A stretch of DNA of 64,000 nt from Modestobacter sp. VKM Ac-2986 (GCF_026967795.1 NZ_JAPVBH010000001.1:485028-549027), one strand, 5' to 3'; shown: positions 17,460 to 26,300, counted from the stretch's first letter. Made by a program: numbers and translations. Notes: generated from the letters alone by a model not told the origin.

Positions 17460-17807
17460 GTGCCCGCCGCACTGACCGATCCGCGCACCGTCGCCCGCGT
17501 GTTCCGCGTCGTCGCCGTCGCCGAGGCGGTGACCTGGGTGCTCCTGCTGGCCGGGATGTTCGTGAAGTGGGTGCTCAAGACCTCCGAGGTCGGCGTCCAG
17601 CTGGCCGGGCCGGTGCACGGCGCGGTGTTCGTCGTCTACGTCGCGGTCGCCCTGCTGGCCTGGCGGGTGCTCCGCTGGACGCCGCAGACCGCCGTCCTGG
17701 CGCTGGCGGCCTCGGTGCCGCCGCTGTGCACCGTCTGGTTCGAGCGCTGGGCGCAGCGCACCGGCCGGCTGCCCGCGCAGGAGACCCGGACCCCCTCGGC
17801 TGGCTAG
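17460..17807 (+). CDS. DUF3817 family membrane protein
   Basis: A 115-aa membrane protein from GTG 17460, six bases after a gaggag site; the open frame runs further upstream into the terminator. It has the DUF3817 pattern: RVFRVVAVAEAVTWVLLLAGM, a short KWVLKT loop, GPVHGAVFVVYV and a third segment ending ERW. Function unknown; homologues sit near many unrelated genes. The beta-lactamase-fold hydrolase gene starts 9 nt downstream and is probably co-transcribed. Confidence 0.75.
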   Translation: MPAALTDPRTVARVFRVVAVAEAVTWVLLLAGMFVKWVLKTSEVGVQLAGPVHGAVFVVYVAVALLAWRVLRWTPQTAVLALAASVPPLCTVWFERWAQRTGRLPAQETRTPSAG

Positions 17808-17816
17808 CCTCCGCAC

Positions 17817-19148
17817 ATGGTCGAACCGGTGCTCCCGTCCACCGCCCGCACCCTGCTGGCCCGCACCGCGCGGGTGCAGCGCGACGGCCGGGCGCCCAGC
17901 CTGCTCGCCGGCGTCGTCCGGGACGGCGGACTGGCCTGGTCCACCGGGCGCGGTGACGTCGCCGAGCCGCACGACGACGTCCAGTACCGGCTCGGCTCGA
18001 TCAGCAAGACGGTCACCGCGCTGGTCGTGATGCGGTTGCGCGACGAGGGCCGGCTCGGGCTCGACGACCTCCTCGACCAGCACGTCCCCGGCACCCCGCT
18101 CGGCGACCGCACCGTCGGCCAGCTGCTGTCCCACCTGGCCGGGGCCGGGTCGGAGAGCCCCGGCGGCTGGTGGGAGCGGGTGCCCGGCGGCTCCCTGGAG
18201 GACCTGCGGCTGACCGGGGACGACGTCGTCCTCGGGGCCGCGCGGCGCTTCCACTACTCCAACCTCGGCTACGGCCTGCTCGGCGAGCTGGTCGCCCGGC
18301 ACCGGCAGCGCCCGTGGGAGGACGTCGTCCGGGACGAGGTGCTCAGCCCGCTGGGCATGACCCGGACGACGCCCCGGCCCAGCGGGCGGGCGGCGACGGG
18401 GGCGGCGGTGCACCCGTGGGCCGACGTGGTGCTGCCCGAGCCCGAGCACGACGCCGGGGTGATGGCCGCGGCCGGGCAGCTGTGGGCGACGCTGGCCGAC
18501 CTGGCCCGGCTCAGCGTCCTCCTGCTCGGGGACACCGGGGACGTGCTGTCACCGGCGACCCTGGAGGAGATGACGGTGCCCGCCGGCGTCGACCCCTCCG
18601 CCCCCGGCTGGTCGGCCTACGGCCTGGGCCTGCAGGTCCTCCGCGTCGACGGGCACGTCCTGGTCGGGCACGGCGGGTCGATGCCGGGCTTCCTCGCCGG
18701 GGTCTTCGTCGACCGGGTCGAGCAGGCCGGTGCGGTCACCCTGGCCAACACCACCAGCGGCCTCGACCCGCTGGTGCCCGGGCTGCTGGCCGATCTGCGC
18801 GCCGCCGAGCCGCGCGTGGTCGAGGCGTGGACGCCGTCGGCCCCGCCGCTGCCGCTGGACCTGCTCGGCGTCTGGTTCTGGGGTCCGGCACCGCACGTGC
18901 TGCGCGCCCAGGCCGGCGGTCTGCTGCACCTGGGCCCGTTGCCCGGCCGCGGCGGGCGGGCCAGCCGGTTCGCCCCGCGCCCGGACGGCACGTGGGTCGG
19001 GCTGGACGGCTACTACGCCGGGGAGACCCTGCGGATCGCCCCGGACCACCTCGACCTGGCCACCTTCGTGTTCACCCGCACGCCCTACGACCCCGAGGCG
19101 CCGGTGCCCGGAGGGGTGGACGAGGGCGGCTGGCAGCTGCTGTCATGA
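17817..19148 (+). CDS. Serine hydrolase of the beta-lactamase/penicillin-binding fold
   Basis: A 443-aa class C beta-lactamase-like hydrolase. The nucleophile motif SISK (about residues 61-64), the YSN triad in FHYSNLGYG and VGHGGSMPG as the third motif are intact. There is no signal peptide, so it is probably a cytosolic esterase or D-aminopeptidase relative and not an exported resistance enzyme. An extra C-terminal domain of about 110 residues follows the catalytic fold. Its end overlaps the racemase gene by 4 nt. Confidence 0.85.
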   Translation: MVEPVLPSTARTLLARTARVQRDGRAPSLLAGVVRDGGLAWSTGRGDVAEPHDDVQYRLGSISKTVTALVVMRLRDEGRLGLDDLLDQHVPGTPLGDRTVGQLLSHLAGAGSESPGGWWERVPGGSLEDLRLTGDDVVLGAARRFHYSNLGYGLLGELVARHRQRPWEDVVRDEVLSPLGMTRTTPRPSGRAATGAAVHPWADVVLPEPEHDAGVMAAAGQLWATLADLARLSVLLLGDTGDVLSPATLEEMTVPAGVDPSAPGWSAYGLGLQVLRVDGHVLVGHGGSMPGFLAGVFVDRVEQAGAVTLANTTSGLDPLVPGLLADLRAAEPRVVEAWTPSAPPLPLDLLGVWFWGPAPHVLRAQAGGLLHLGPLPGRGGRASRFAPRPDGTWVGLDGYYAGETLRIAPDHLDLATFVFTRTPYDPEAPVPGGVDEGGWQLLS

Positions 19149-19867
19149 CCGCCGTGGCCAGGCAGCGGGTGATCGGGATGCTCGGTGGGATGAGCTGGGA
19201 GTCCAGCGCCCAGTACTACCGGCTGGCCAACGAGCTGGTGCGCGAGCGGCTGGGCGGCCTGCACTCCGCCCGGTGCGTGCTCGCCTCGCTGGACTTCGCC
19301 GAGGTCGAGCGGCTGCAGGTCGCCGGTGAGTGGGCGCAGGCCGGTGACCTGCTGGCGGAGGCCGCCCGGGGGCTCGAGGCCGCCGGTGCCGAGCTGCTGC
19401 TCATCTGCACCAACACGATGCACAAGGTGGCCGACCAGGTGCAGGCCGCGGTGGGGATCCCGCTGCTGCACCTGGCCGACGCGACCGCGGACGCGGTGAC
19501 CGCCGCCGGTCTGGACACCGTCGGGCTGCTGGGCACCGCGTTCACGATGGAGCAGGACTTCTACCGCGACCGGCTGGCCGGGCACGGGCTGCGGGTCCTG
19601 GTCCCGCCGGCCGACGACCGGGCCGAGGTGCACCGGGTCATCTACGACGAGCTGTGCCTGGGCGTGGTCCGCGAGGAGTCACGGGAGGTCTACCGCGGGG
19701 TGGTCCGGCGGCTCGTCGAGGCCGGTGCCCAGGGCGTGGTCCTCGGCTGCACCGAGATCGAGCTGCTCGTCGGCGCGGCCGACAGCCCGGTCCCGGTCTT
19801 CCCCACCACCCGGCTGCACGTCGAGGCGGCGGTCACCGCGTCGCTGGCCGGTCAACCGGCGGGGTAG
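19145..19867 (+). CDS. Aspartate/glutamate racemase family protein
   Basis: A 240-aa cofactor-independent racemase. MLGGMSWESSAQYY at the N terminus and the two catalytic cysteines in ICTNTMH and VLGCTEIELL define the Asp/Glu racemase fold. The family interconverts L- and D-aspartate or related acids by a two-thiol proton relay. ATG 19145 overlaps the previous stop (ATGA). Coupling to a beta-lactamase-fold hydrolase suggests handling of D-amino acids or peptides containing them. The end overlaps the opposing flavoprotein gene by 16 nt. Confidence 0.9.
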   Translation: MTAVARQRVIGMLGGMSWESSAQYYRLANELVRERLGGLHSARCVLASLDFAEVERLQVAGEWAQAGDLLAEAARGLEAAGAELLLICTNTMHKVADQVQAAVGIPLLHLADATADAVTAAGLDTVGLLGTAFTMEQDFYRDRLAGHGLRVLVPPADDRAEVHRVIYDELCLGVVREESREVYRGVVRRLVEAGAQGVVLGCTEIELLVGAADSPVPVFPTTRLHVEAAVTASLAGQPAG

Positions 19868-20490
19868 AGGCCCTGCCGGTAGCTCTCGCCGTAGTACTGC
19901 TCGAGCTCGGCCAGCGGGGTCGCGGCGGCCTCCTGCGCGTGGGCGATACGGGCGCGGGAGGGCAGCTCCTCCGGGTGCCAGGTCGCCGGGTCCCACAGCT
20001 GCGAGCGCAGGAACGCCTTCGCGCAGTGGAAGAAGACCGACTCGATCTCCACCACCATCGCCAGCAGCGGCCGGCTGCCGCGGACCACCATCCGGTCCAG
20101 CAGGTCCGCGTCGCGCACCAGCCGGGCCCGGCCCTGCACCCGGAGGGTGTCGGTGCGCCCGGGCACCAGGTGGACCAGCCCCACGTGCGGGTTGGTCAGC
20201 ACGTTGCGGAACCCGTCGGCGCGGCGGTTCCCGGACCGCTCGGGCAGCGCGATCGTCCGGTCGTCGAGGACGACGGTGAACCCGGGCGGGTCGCCCTTCG
20301 GGGAGACGTCGCAGCTGCCGTCGGCGGCCGAGGTGGCCACCAGGCAGAACGGGGAGGCGGCCAGCCACTGCCGGTCGATCTCGTCCAGGCACGGACGGTC
20401 CTTGGTCGCGGCCCGCGGCGCCGGCTCGCCCAGCAGCTCGCGCAGCTCGGCCTCGGTGGTGATCTCGTCCACGCCGTCAGTCTCGCCCAT
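19852..20490 (-). CDS. Pyridoxamine 5'-phosphate oxidase-family flavoprotein (MSMEG_1061-like)
   Basis: A 212-aa split-barrel flavoprotein. The strand FCLVATSAADGSCDVSPKGD, LPERSGNRRADGFRNVL, the NPHVGLVHLVPG strand pair and FFHCAKAFLRSQLWDP near the C terminus match the MSMEG_1061 group of FMN-dependent PPOX-type proteins. FMN or F420 binding is expected; the substrate is unknown. ATG 20490 is the first start; a GTG shortly downstream is possible. It overlaps the racemase gene tail to tail. Confidence 0.82.
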   Translation of the reverse strand: MGETDGVDEITTEAELRELLGEPAPRAATKDRPCLDEIDRQWLAASPFCLVATSAADGSCDVSPKGDPPGFTVVLDDRTIALPERSGNRRADGFRNVLTNPHVGLVHLVPGRTDTLRVQGRARLVRDADLLDRMVVRGSRPLLAMVVEIESVFFHCAKAFLRSQLWDPATWHPEELPSRARIAHAQEAAATPLAELEQYYGESYRQGLYPAG

Positions 20491-20550
20491 CGGCCCCCCT
20501 GCAGGGCCCCGCCACGAGTGTGCGAGTGGTGGGGGGCAGGGGGTCCTCCG

Positions 20551-21069
20551 TCAGGGACGGTCGAAGGCGGCCAGGGTGGCGTGGGTGACGACGCCGTAGG
20601 CCGCGTGCGGGACGACGTCGCTGACCCAGTCGGTGGTCGACCAGGTGCGGGGGTCGGTGATGCCGAGGGCGGTCATCGGCCCGTTGGAGCCGAGGAGGAC
20701 GGTGAGCGTGCTCTGCAGCGTGCCGACCAGCAACATGGGCCGGAACCCCGCGGCCCGGGCCAGGCCGGCGAGCACCCCGGCGCCGATGCCGGCGGCCAGA
20801 CCGGTCAGCGGGCCGAGCCCCTGCACCCGGTTGGAGCGCGTCTCCTCGTCCCCGGGGACCTGCACGTGCACCTTCTCCGCGAGCGCCTCGACGGTCTGCT
20901 CCGGCGTGGAGCTGGTGCCCCGGCCGCGGAACGTCATGTCCAGGTAGGTGACCGCGTTGAGCGCCGTCGTCCCCGCGGCGCCGGCGGCCGCGCCGCGCAG
21001 CACCCAGCCCCACGTGCTGATGCCGCGCTTCCCCTTGCCGATGGTCCCGAGGACGGTCTGCTGAGCCAT
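20551..21069 (-). CDS. Uncharacterised membrane protein
   Basis: A 172-aa protein from ATG 21069 with Gly/Ala-rich hydrophobic segments near residues 22-42, 86-107 and 113-130 and a soluble loop between them (EQTVEALAEKVHVQVPGDEE). I recognise no domain. It sits between leftward genes for a flavoprotein and a secreted Cys-rich protein, without overlaps, so it may be a separate unit. Confidence 0.6.
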   Translation of the reverse strand: MAQQTVLGTIGKGKRGISTWGWVLRGAAAGAAGTTALNAVTYLDMTFRGRGTSSTPEQTVEALAEKVHVQVPGDEETRSNRVQGLGPLTGLAAGIGAGVLAGLARAAGFRPMLLVGTLQSTLTVLLGSNGPMTALGITDPRTWSTTDWVSDVVPHAAYGVVTHATLAAFDRP

Positions 21070-21112
21070 GACCGCCGCCTACCCGGGGCGTGGCGCCGGG
21101 CAAACGGTGCGG

Positions 21113-21739
21113 TCAGTCGCGGGTCAGGACCACGACGGTGAGCGCGCGGCGGTCGGCGCGCCGGCCCTCCCGCGCGGCGAGTCCCCCGACCAGCAGCGTG
21201 AGCGCGAGGAGGCCGCCGAGCAGGAGCAGGAAGGTGGTCGCGGACGGGTCCTCGTAGGTGCCGGCGGGCACGTCGAGCGTGCGGTCGGGAGGGTCGCCGC
21301 CGGCCAGCGCCTGCACGTCCGCGACCAGCTCGGCGTCGGCGGGTGCGGTGCCGCCGCACAGCGTCGCGGTCAGCCGCCCCTCCGGGCCCTCCGGCGGGTC
21401 GGTGGCGTGGACCAGGAACGGTCCGTCCCCGCTCAACGCGAGCCCGCAGGAGGCCGAGGAGTCGGCGGAGACCACCTCCTGCTGCGCGGACGCCGTCCCC
21501 TTGAGCAGGGTCTGCACGGCGAAGACGTGCACGGCCGGGGCCTCGCTGGTCCACGTCCCCGGCGCGGGCGGCAGCACCTCCCGGGACACGAGCGTGCCGG
21601 TGAAGACGACGTCGGCGCGCGCGACCTGCTCGGCCGTCGACGCCGGCACGCAGCTGCAGGCCCACGCCGCAGGGGCCACGACCCAGCCGGCGGTCAGCAG
21701 CACGAGGGCACCGAGCACGAGGACCACCAGGCGGCGCAC
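21113..21739 (-). CDS. Secreted, membrane-anchored protein with an ACSC (NTR/TIMP-like) start
   Basis: A 208-aa exported protein. GTG 21739 is chosen because a GGAGGAGG site lies 9 nt upstream; the longer open frame has no sense upstream. Residues 1-26 form a signal peptide ending just before ACSCVPAST (about 27-35), a Cys-x-Cys N terminus followed by EQVARADVVFTGTLV, the pattern of bacterial netrin/TIMP-like domains. Two further Cys occur (ASCGLAL, TLCGGT). A C-terminal membrane span (FLLLLGGLLALTLLVGGLAA) with a basic tail anchors it. The role is unknown. Confidence 0.72.
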   Translation of the reverse strand: MRRLVVLVLGALVLLTAGWVVAPAAWACSCVPASTAEQVARADVVFTGTLVSREVLPPAPGTWTSEAPAVHVFAVQTLLKGTASAQQEVVSADSSASCGLALSGDGPFLVHATDPPEGPEGRLTATLCGGTAPADAELVADVQALAGGDPPDRTLDVPAGTYEDPSATTFLLLLGGLLALTLLVGGLAAREGRRADRRALTVVVLTRD

Positions 21740-21818
21740 GCGGCGCAGCCTCCTCCTCCCGGGTGCGGTCGCGCCAGCACCTGCTGCGCGCCGGCGCGCG
21801 GCGGGGCAGGCTCGCGGG

Positions 21819-22070
21819 GTGGACGACGTCGACGGGGTGCTGGAGCGGACCATCGACGAGCTGCTCGACCAGCGCCGTCCGGGCACCACCATCTGCCCGT
21901 CGGAGGCCGCCCGGGCGGTCGACCCCGAGGGCTGGCGGGAGCTGATGCCCGCGGCGCGGGCGGCGGCGGGCCGGCTGGTGGCGGCCGGCCGGGCCGAGGT
22001 CACCCAGCGCGGCGAGGTGGTCGACGTCGCGACCGCCCACGGGCCGGTGCGGATCCGCCGGCCGCGCTGA
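21819..22070 (+). CDS. DUF3253 family protein
   Basis: An 83-aa soluble winged-helix-like protein from GTG 21819. The sequence LERTIDELLDQRRPGTTICP (about 8-27) followed by SEAARAV and a second helical half ending VTQRGEVVDV matches the small DUF3253 family, whose members are uncharacterised but look like nucleic-acid-binding folds. It is divergent from the secreted protein gene and converges with the Lrp regulator gene 5 nt away. Confidence 0.75.
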   Translation: MDDVDGVLERTIDELLDQRRPGTTICPSEAARAVDPEGWRELMPAARAAAGRLVAAGRAEVTQRGEVVDVATAHGPVRIRRPR

Positions 22071-22075
22071 GGGGG

Positions 22076-22564
22076 TCAGTCCCCGGCGCGGGCGGTGTCG
22101 GCGGCGCGTTCCAGCAGCGGGGTCATCCGGTGGTCGACGAACCGGCGCATCGCGAGGTTCGTGTCGGTGCGCTGGACGCCGGGGACGGCCAGCACCTGCT
22201 CGGTGATCCGCCACAGGTCGTCGGCGTCGACGGCCACCACCTGCACCAGCAGGTCCATGACCCCGGACAGCCCGACCACCTCGAGCACCTCGGGGATGGC
22301 GGCCAGGGACGCGGCGACGTCGTCGAGGCCGCGCTGGACCACCTGCACCGTGATGTAGGCACCGAGCCGGTAGCCCAGCGCCTCGGGGCGGACCCGGCGC
22401 TCGAAGGGGTCCAGGACGCCGGCGGACTCCAGCCGGGCCAGCCGGGCCTGCACCGTGTTGCGGGCCAGGCCCAGCCGCTGGGCGAGGGCCAGCACCGTGG
22501 ACCGCGGGTCCTCGGACAGGGCGAGGACGAGCCGTGCGTCGGTGGCGTCCAGCCGGGCGGTCAC
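22076..22564 (-). CDS. Lrp/AsnC family transcriptional regulator
   Basis: A 162-aa regulator from GTG 22564. The N-terminal helix-turn-helix begins LDATDARLVLALSEDPRSTV and contains LAQRLGLARNTVQARLARLE (about 25-44). The C-terminal RAM ligand-binding domain follows (YITVQVVQRGLDDVAASLAA ... VVGLSGVMDLLVQVVA). Lrp-type proteins sense amino acids. It is divergent from the 2-oxoacid dehydrogenase operon, as BkdR-type regulators are from branched-chain oxidation genes, so control of that operon by branched-chain amino acids is likely. Confidence 0.9.
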   Translation of the reverse strand: MTARLDATDARLVLALSEDPRSTVLALAQRLGLARNTVQARLARLESAGVLDPFERRVRPEALGYRLGAYITVQVVQRGLDDVAASLAAIPEVLEVVGLSGVMDLLVQVVAVDADDLWRITEQVLAVPGVQRTDTNLAMRRFVDHRMTPLLERAADTARAGD

Positions 22565-22607
22565 GTTGCTCAGTCTGACATGCGTGGACGTCCTAGTAAG
22601 GCCGCGA

Positions 22608-22636
22608 TGCGCACCACAGGGCACGGTGGTTGCGCA
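22608..22636. promoter_or_regulatory. Candidate Lrp operator dyad
   Basis: tgcgcaccac (22608-22617) faces gtggttgcgca (22626-22636), a dyad with one inserted base, in the gap between the divergent Lrp and dehydrogenase genes. A second related dyad, gcaccac and gcggtgc, lies at 22692-22711. Shared GCACCAC half-sites suggest two regulator sites. Confidence 0.45.
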
Positions 22637-22770
22637 GAACGACCAGTCGATGATCTCCTGATGGACGGTCGGCGTGCCAGAATGGTGAGCTGCACCACAA
22701 CCAGTGCGGTGCCGGTCCCAGCCACAGGACATCCGGCGTCCCTGGCGCGAGACGGCGAGGAGAGACCCCT

Positions 22771-23904
22771 GTGAGCGTGCTGTCCCGGACCACGGAGCTG
22801 GTCGACCCGGTACCGGGGGACGGTGCCCCCCACCTCCCCGCCCAGCCCGACCTGGTGCAGCTGCTGACCCCCGAGGGCGAGCGGGTCGAGCACCCCGACT
22901 ACGCCCTGGACGTCTCCGCCGAGGAGCTGCGCGCCCTCTACCGCGACCTCGTCCTGGTGCGCCGCTGGGACGTCGAGGCGACCGCGCTGCAGCGGCAGGG
23001 CGAGCTGGGGCTGTGGGCCTCGCTTCAGGGCCAGGAGGCCGCCCAGGTCGGGGCCGGCCGGGCGATGGCCGCTGGGGACATGGCCTTCCCGACCTACCGC
23101 GAGCACGGGGTCGCCTGGACCCGCGAGGTCGACCCGCTGCACGTGATCAGCATGTTCCGCGGCGTCGACCAGGGCGGCTGGGACCCGGTGGCGACCGGCT
23201 TCAACCTCTACACCGTGGTGATCGGGGCGCAGACCCTGCACGCCACCGGCTACGCGATGGGCCTGCAGCGCGACGGCGCGGACGCCGCGGCGCTGGCCTT
23301 CCTCGGTGACGGCGCCACCAGCCAGGGCGAGGTCAACGAGGCGATGATCTGGGCGGCCACCTTCGCCGCGCCCGTCGTCTTCTTCTGCCAGAACAACCAG
23401 TACGCCATCAGCGCGCCGATCGAGCGACAGTCCCGGGTGCCGCTGTACCAGCGGGCGTCGGGCTTCGGCTTCCCCGGCGTCCGGGTCGACGGCAACGACG
23501 TCCTCGCCGTCCTGGCCGTGACCCGGGCCGCGCTCGCCGCCGCCCGCGAGGGGTCGGGCCCCACCTTCATCGAGGCGTTCACCTACCGGATGGGCGCGCA
23601 CACCACCTCCGACGACCCGAGCCGCTACCGGCTGGCCGGCGAGCTGGAGGAATGGGCGCTGCGCGACCCGATCGCCCGGCTCAAGGCGCACCTGTCGCGC
23701 ACCGGCGTCGCCGACCGCGACTTCTTCGACGCCGTGGACGCCGAGGGCGACGAGCTGGCCGTGCGGATCCGCACCGGCACCCGGGGGATGCCCGAGCCCG
23801 CCGGCACGGAGATCTTCGACCACGTCTACGCCGAGACCACGCCCGAGCTCGCGCAGCAGCGCGCCGAGTTCGTGGCGTACCACGCCTCGTTCGAGGAGGC
23901 CTGA
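22771..23904 (+). CDS. 2-oxoacid dehydrogenase E1 component, alpha subunit
   Basis: A 377-aa thiamine-diphosphate subunit from GTG 22771 after a gaggag site. The cofactor motif GDGATSQGEVNEAMIWAA through FFCQNNQYA (GDG to N) is intact, and FTYRMGAHTTSDDPSRYR is the phosphorylation-loop region of the family. With the beta subunit it decarboxylates a 2-oxo acid and loads the acyl group on E2 lipoyl arms. Substrate may be pyruvate or branched-chain oxo acids; the divergent Lrp gene favours branched chain. First gene of the operon. Confidence 0.93.
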   Translation: MSVLSRTTELVDPVPGDGAPHLPAQPDLVQLLTPEGERVEHPDYALDVSAEELRALYRDLVLVRRWDVEATALQRQGELGLWASLQGQEAAQVGAGRAMAAGDMAFPTYREHGVAWTREVDPLHVISMFRGVDQGGWDPVATGFNLYTVVIGAQTLHATGYAMGLQRDGADAAALAFLGDGATSQGEVNEAMIWAATFAAPVVFFCQNNQYAISAPIERQSRVPLYQRASGFGFPGVRVDGNDVLAVLAVTRAALAAAREGSGPTFIEAFTYRMGAHTTSDDPSRYRLAGELEEWALRDPIARLKAHLSRTGVADRDFFDAVDAEGDELAVRIRTGTRGMPEPAGTEIFDHVYAETTPELAQQRAEFVAYHASFEEA

Positions 23905-23905
23905 C

Positions 23906-24883
23906 ATGGCCGACACGACCACCCTCGGCAAGGCGCTCAACCTCGGCCTGCGCCGCGCCATGGAGGACGACGCCAAGGTCGTGCTCATGGGCGAGGACAT
24001 CGGTCGCCTCGGCGGGGTCTTCCGGATCACCGACGGCCTGCAGAAGGACTTCGGCGAACAGCGCGTGGTCGACACCCCGCTGGGCGAGGCCGGGATCCTC
24101 GGCACCGCCGTGGGGCTGGCCATGCGCGGCTACCGGCCGGTCTGCGAGATCCAGTTCGACGGGTTCGTCTTCCCCGCCTACAACCAGATCGTCACCCAGG
24201 TGGCCAAGCTGCACGCCCGCTCGCGGGGCCGGCTGCCGATGCCGATCGTCATCCGCATCCCCTTCGGCGGCGGCATCGGCGCGGTCGAGCACCACAGCGA
24301 GAGCCCGGAGGCCTACTTCGCGCACACCGCGGGCCTCAAGGTCGTCGCGGTCAGCACCCCGGCCGACGCCTACTGGGGCATCCAGCAGGCCATCGCCCAC
24401 CCCGACCCGGTCGTCTTCCTCGAGCCCAAGCGGCGGTACTGGGAGAAGGGCGTCGTCGACCCCGACGCCACGCCCGGCCCGCTGTTCGGCTCCCGGGTCG
24501 TCCGCGGCGGCGACGACGTCACCGTGCTGGCCTACGGCCCCATGGTGAAGACGGCGCTGCAGGCCGCCGAGGTCGCCGCCGGTGAGGGCAGGTCGCTGGA
24601 GGTCGTCGACCTGCACGCGCTCTCTCCGCTGGACCTGGACCCGGTGTACGACTCCGTCCGACGCACCGGCCGCTGCGTCGTGGTGCACGAGGCGCCGGTG
24701 ACCCTGGGCCTGGGCGCGGAGATCGCCGCCCGGGTGACCGAGGCCTGCTTCCACTCCCTGGAGGCGCCGGTGCTGCGCGTCGGCGGGTACGACACCCCGT
24801 ACCCGCCGGCCAAGCTGGAGGAGGACTACCTCCCCGACCTCGACCGCGTCCTCGACGCCGTCGACCGATCGCTGGGGTTCTGA
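23906..24883 (+). CDS. 2-oxoacid dehydrogenase E1 component, beta subunit
   Basis: A 325-aa E1-beta protein, normal length, 1 nt after the alpha gene. VVLMGEDIGRLGGVFRIT carries the thiamine-activating Glu, DTPLGEAGILGTAVGLAMRG and QIVTQVAKLHARSRG follow, and the C-terminal transketolase domain has LEVVDLHALSPLD. It completes the E1 heterotetramer with the upstream gene. Its stop shares one base with the E2 start (TGATG), so the set is tightly coupled. Confidence 0.94.
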   Translation: MADTTTLGKALNLGLRRAMEDDAKVVLMGEDIGRLGGVFRITDGLQKDFGEQRVVDTPLGEAGILGTAVGLAMRGYRPVCEIQFDGFVFPAYNQIVTQVAKLHARSRGRLPMPIVIRIPFGGGIGAVEHHSESPEAYFAHTAGLKVVAVSTPADAYWGIQQAIAHPDPVVFLEPKRRYWEKGVVDPDATPGPLFGSRVVRGGDDVTVLAYGPMVKTALQAAEVAAGEGRSLEVVDLHALSPLDLDPVYDSVRRTGRCVVVHEAPVTLGLGAEIAARVTEACFHSLEAPVLRVGGYDTPYPPAKLEEDYLPDLDRVLDAVDRSLGF

Positions 24884-26298
24884 TGGCCGACCTGCGCCAG
24901 TTCGCCCTGCCCGACATCGGTGAGGGGCTCACCGAGGGCGACATCCTCACCTGGCTGGTCGCGGTGGGCGACACCGTCACGGTCAACCAGCCGCTGTGCG
25001 AGGTCGAGACGGCCAAGGCCGCCGTCGAGCTGCCCAGCCCCTACGCCGGCACCGTGACCGACCTGCTCTTCGAGGCCGGGACGACGGTCGACGTCGGCGC
25101 GCCGATCATCACCATCGACGTCGGTGGGGAGGGTGGGGGCAGCCGAGCTGGCGACGCTCCGGCTCCTCCGGAGCGCACCGCCGTCCTGGTCGGCTACGGG
25201 CCGCGCACCACCGAGGCGACCCGCCGTCCGCGCCGGTCGGCGACCCCGCAGGTGCTCCCGGAGGCCGACTACGGCAGCGGCACCGAGCGTCCGCCACTGC
25301 TCACCAGCGCGCCCGACGTGACGGTCAAGCCGGTCCGCCACGGCGGCCTGGAGGCCGGGCGGGCCGCCGAGGCGCGCGCCACCGTCGCCGACACCCAGGC
25401 CGCCGCGCCGACCTCGACGGTGCCGGGCTCGGGTCCGCTGCGCCCGCTGGCCAAGCCGCCGGTGCGCAAGTACGCCCGGGACGTCGGGGTGGACCTGGCC
25501 ACGGTCACCGGCACCGGTCCGGGCGGGGTGATCACCCGCGCCGACGTGGACGCCGTCCGTGCGCCGGCCGGCGCCGCCGCGGGGCGCACCGAGGTCGCGC
25601 CGGACGAGACGCGGATCCCGGTCCGGGGCGTGCGGAAGCACACCGCCGCGGCCATGGTGGCCAGCGCGTTCACCGCGCCGCACGTCACCGAGTTCCTCAC
25701 CGTCGACGTCACCCGCACGATGAAGCTGCGGCAGCGGCTGATGGCCCGTCCCGAGCTCGCCGGGGTCAAGGTCAGCCCGCTGCTGTTCGTGGCCAAGGCG
25801 CTGCTGCTGGCCGCGAGGCGGCACCCGATGGTGAACAGCTCCTGGGACGAGGCGGCGCAGGAGATCGTGGTGAAGCACCGGGTCAACCTGGGCATCGCCG
25901 CGGCCACCCCGCGCGGGCTGGTCGTGCCCAACGTCAAGGACGCCGGTGCGCTCACCCTGCCCGAGCTGGCCACGGCGCTCGCGGACCTGACCGCCACCGC
26001 GCGGGCCGGCCGCACCACGCCCGCCGACATGAGCGGCGGCACGATCACGATCACCAACGTGGGCGTCTTCGGCGTCGACACCGGCACGCCGCTGCTCAAC
26101 CCCGGCGAGTCGGCGATCCTGGCCTTCGGCGCGGTCCGCGCGATGCCCTGGGTGCACAAGGGCAGGGTCGTGCCGCGGCAGGTGACCACGCTCGCGCTGT
26201 CCTTCGACCACCGCGTCATCGACGGCGAGCTGGGCTCGCGGTTCCTCGCCGACGTCGGCGCCCTGCTGCACGACCCGGGCACTGCTCTTACGTTCTGA
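24883..26298 (+). CDS. Dihydrolipoamide acyltransferase (E2) of the 2-oxoacid dehydrogenase complex
   Basis: A 471-aa E2 with one lipoyl domain (1-80, attachment Lys45 in EVETAKAAVE), a peripheral subunit-binding domain (about 187-220, VRKYARDVGVDLATVTGTG) and a C-terminal catalytic domain ending in the HxxxDG motif FDHRVIDGE (His443). It forms the core that takes acyl groups from E1 to coenzyme A. No E3 dihydrolipoamide dehydrogenase gene lies here, so the complex must use one encoded elsewhere. Confidence 0.95.
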   Translation: MADLRQFALPDIGEGLTEGDILTWLVAVGDTVTVNQPLCEVETAKAAVELPSPYAGTVTDLLFEAGTTVDVGAPIITIDVGGEGGGSRAGDAPAPPERTAVLVGYGPRTTEATRRPRRSATPQVLPEADYGSGTERPPLLTSAPDVTVKPVRHGGLEAGRAAEARATVADTQAAAPTSTVPGSGPLRPLAKPPVRKYARDVGVDLATVTGTGPGGVITRADVDAVRAPAGAAAGRTEVAPDETRIPVRGVRKHTAAAMVASAFTAPHVTEFLTVDVTRTMKLRQRLMARPELAGVKVSPLLFVAKALLLAARRHPMVNSSWDEAAQEIVVKHRVNLGIAAATPRGLVVPNVKDAGALTLPELATALADLTATARAGRTTPADMSGGTITITNVGVFGVDTGTPLLNPGESAILAFGAVRAMPWVHKGRVVPRQVTTLALSFDHRVIDGELGSRFLADVGALLHDPGTALTF

Positions 26299-26300
26299 CC

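Noticed and set aside
19654-21141. A 495-codon rightward open frame opposite the flavoprotein gene
   Set aside because: Low-complexity Arg/Gly/Pro text; the opposite strand carries recognisable proteins.
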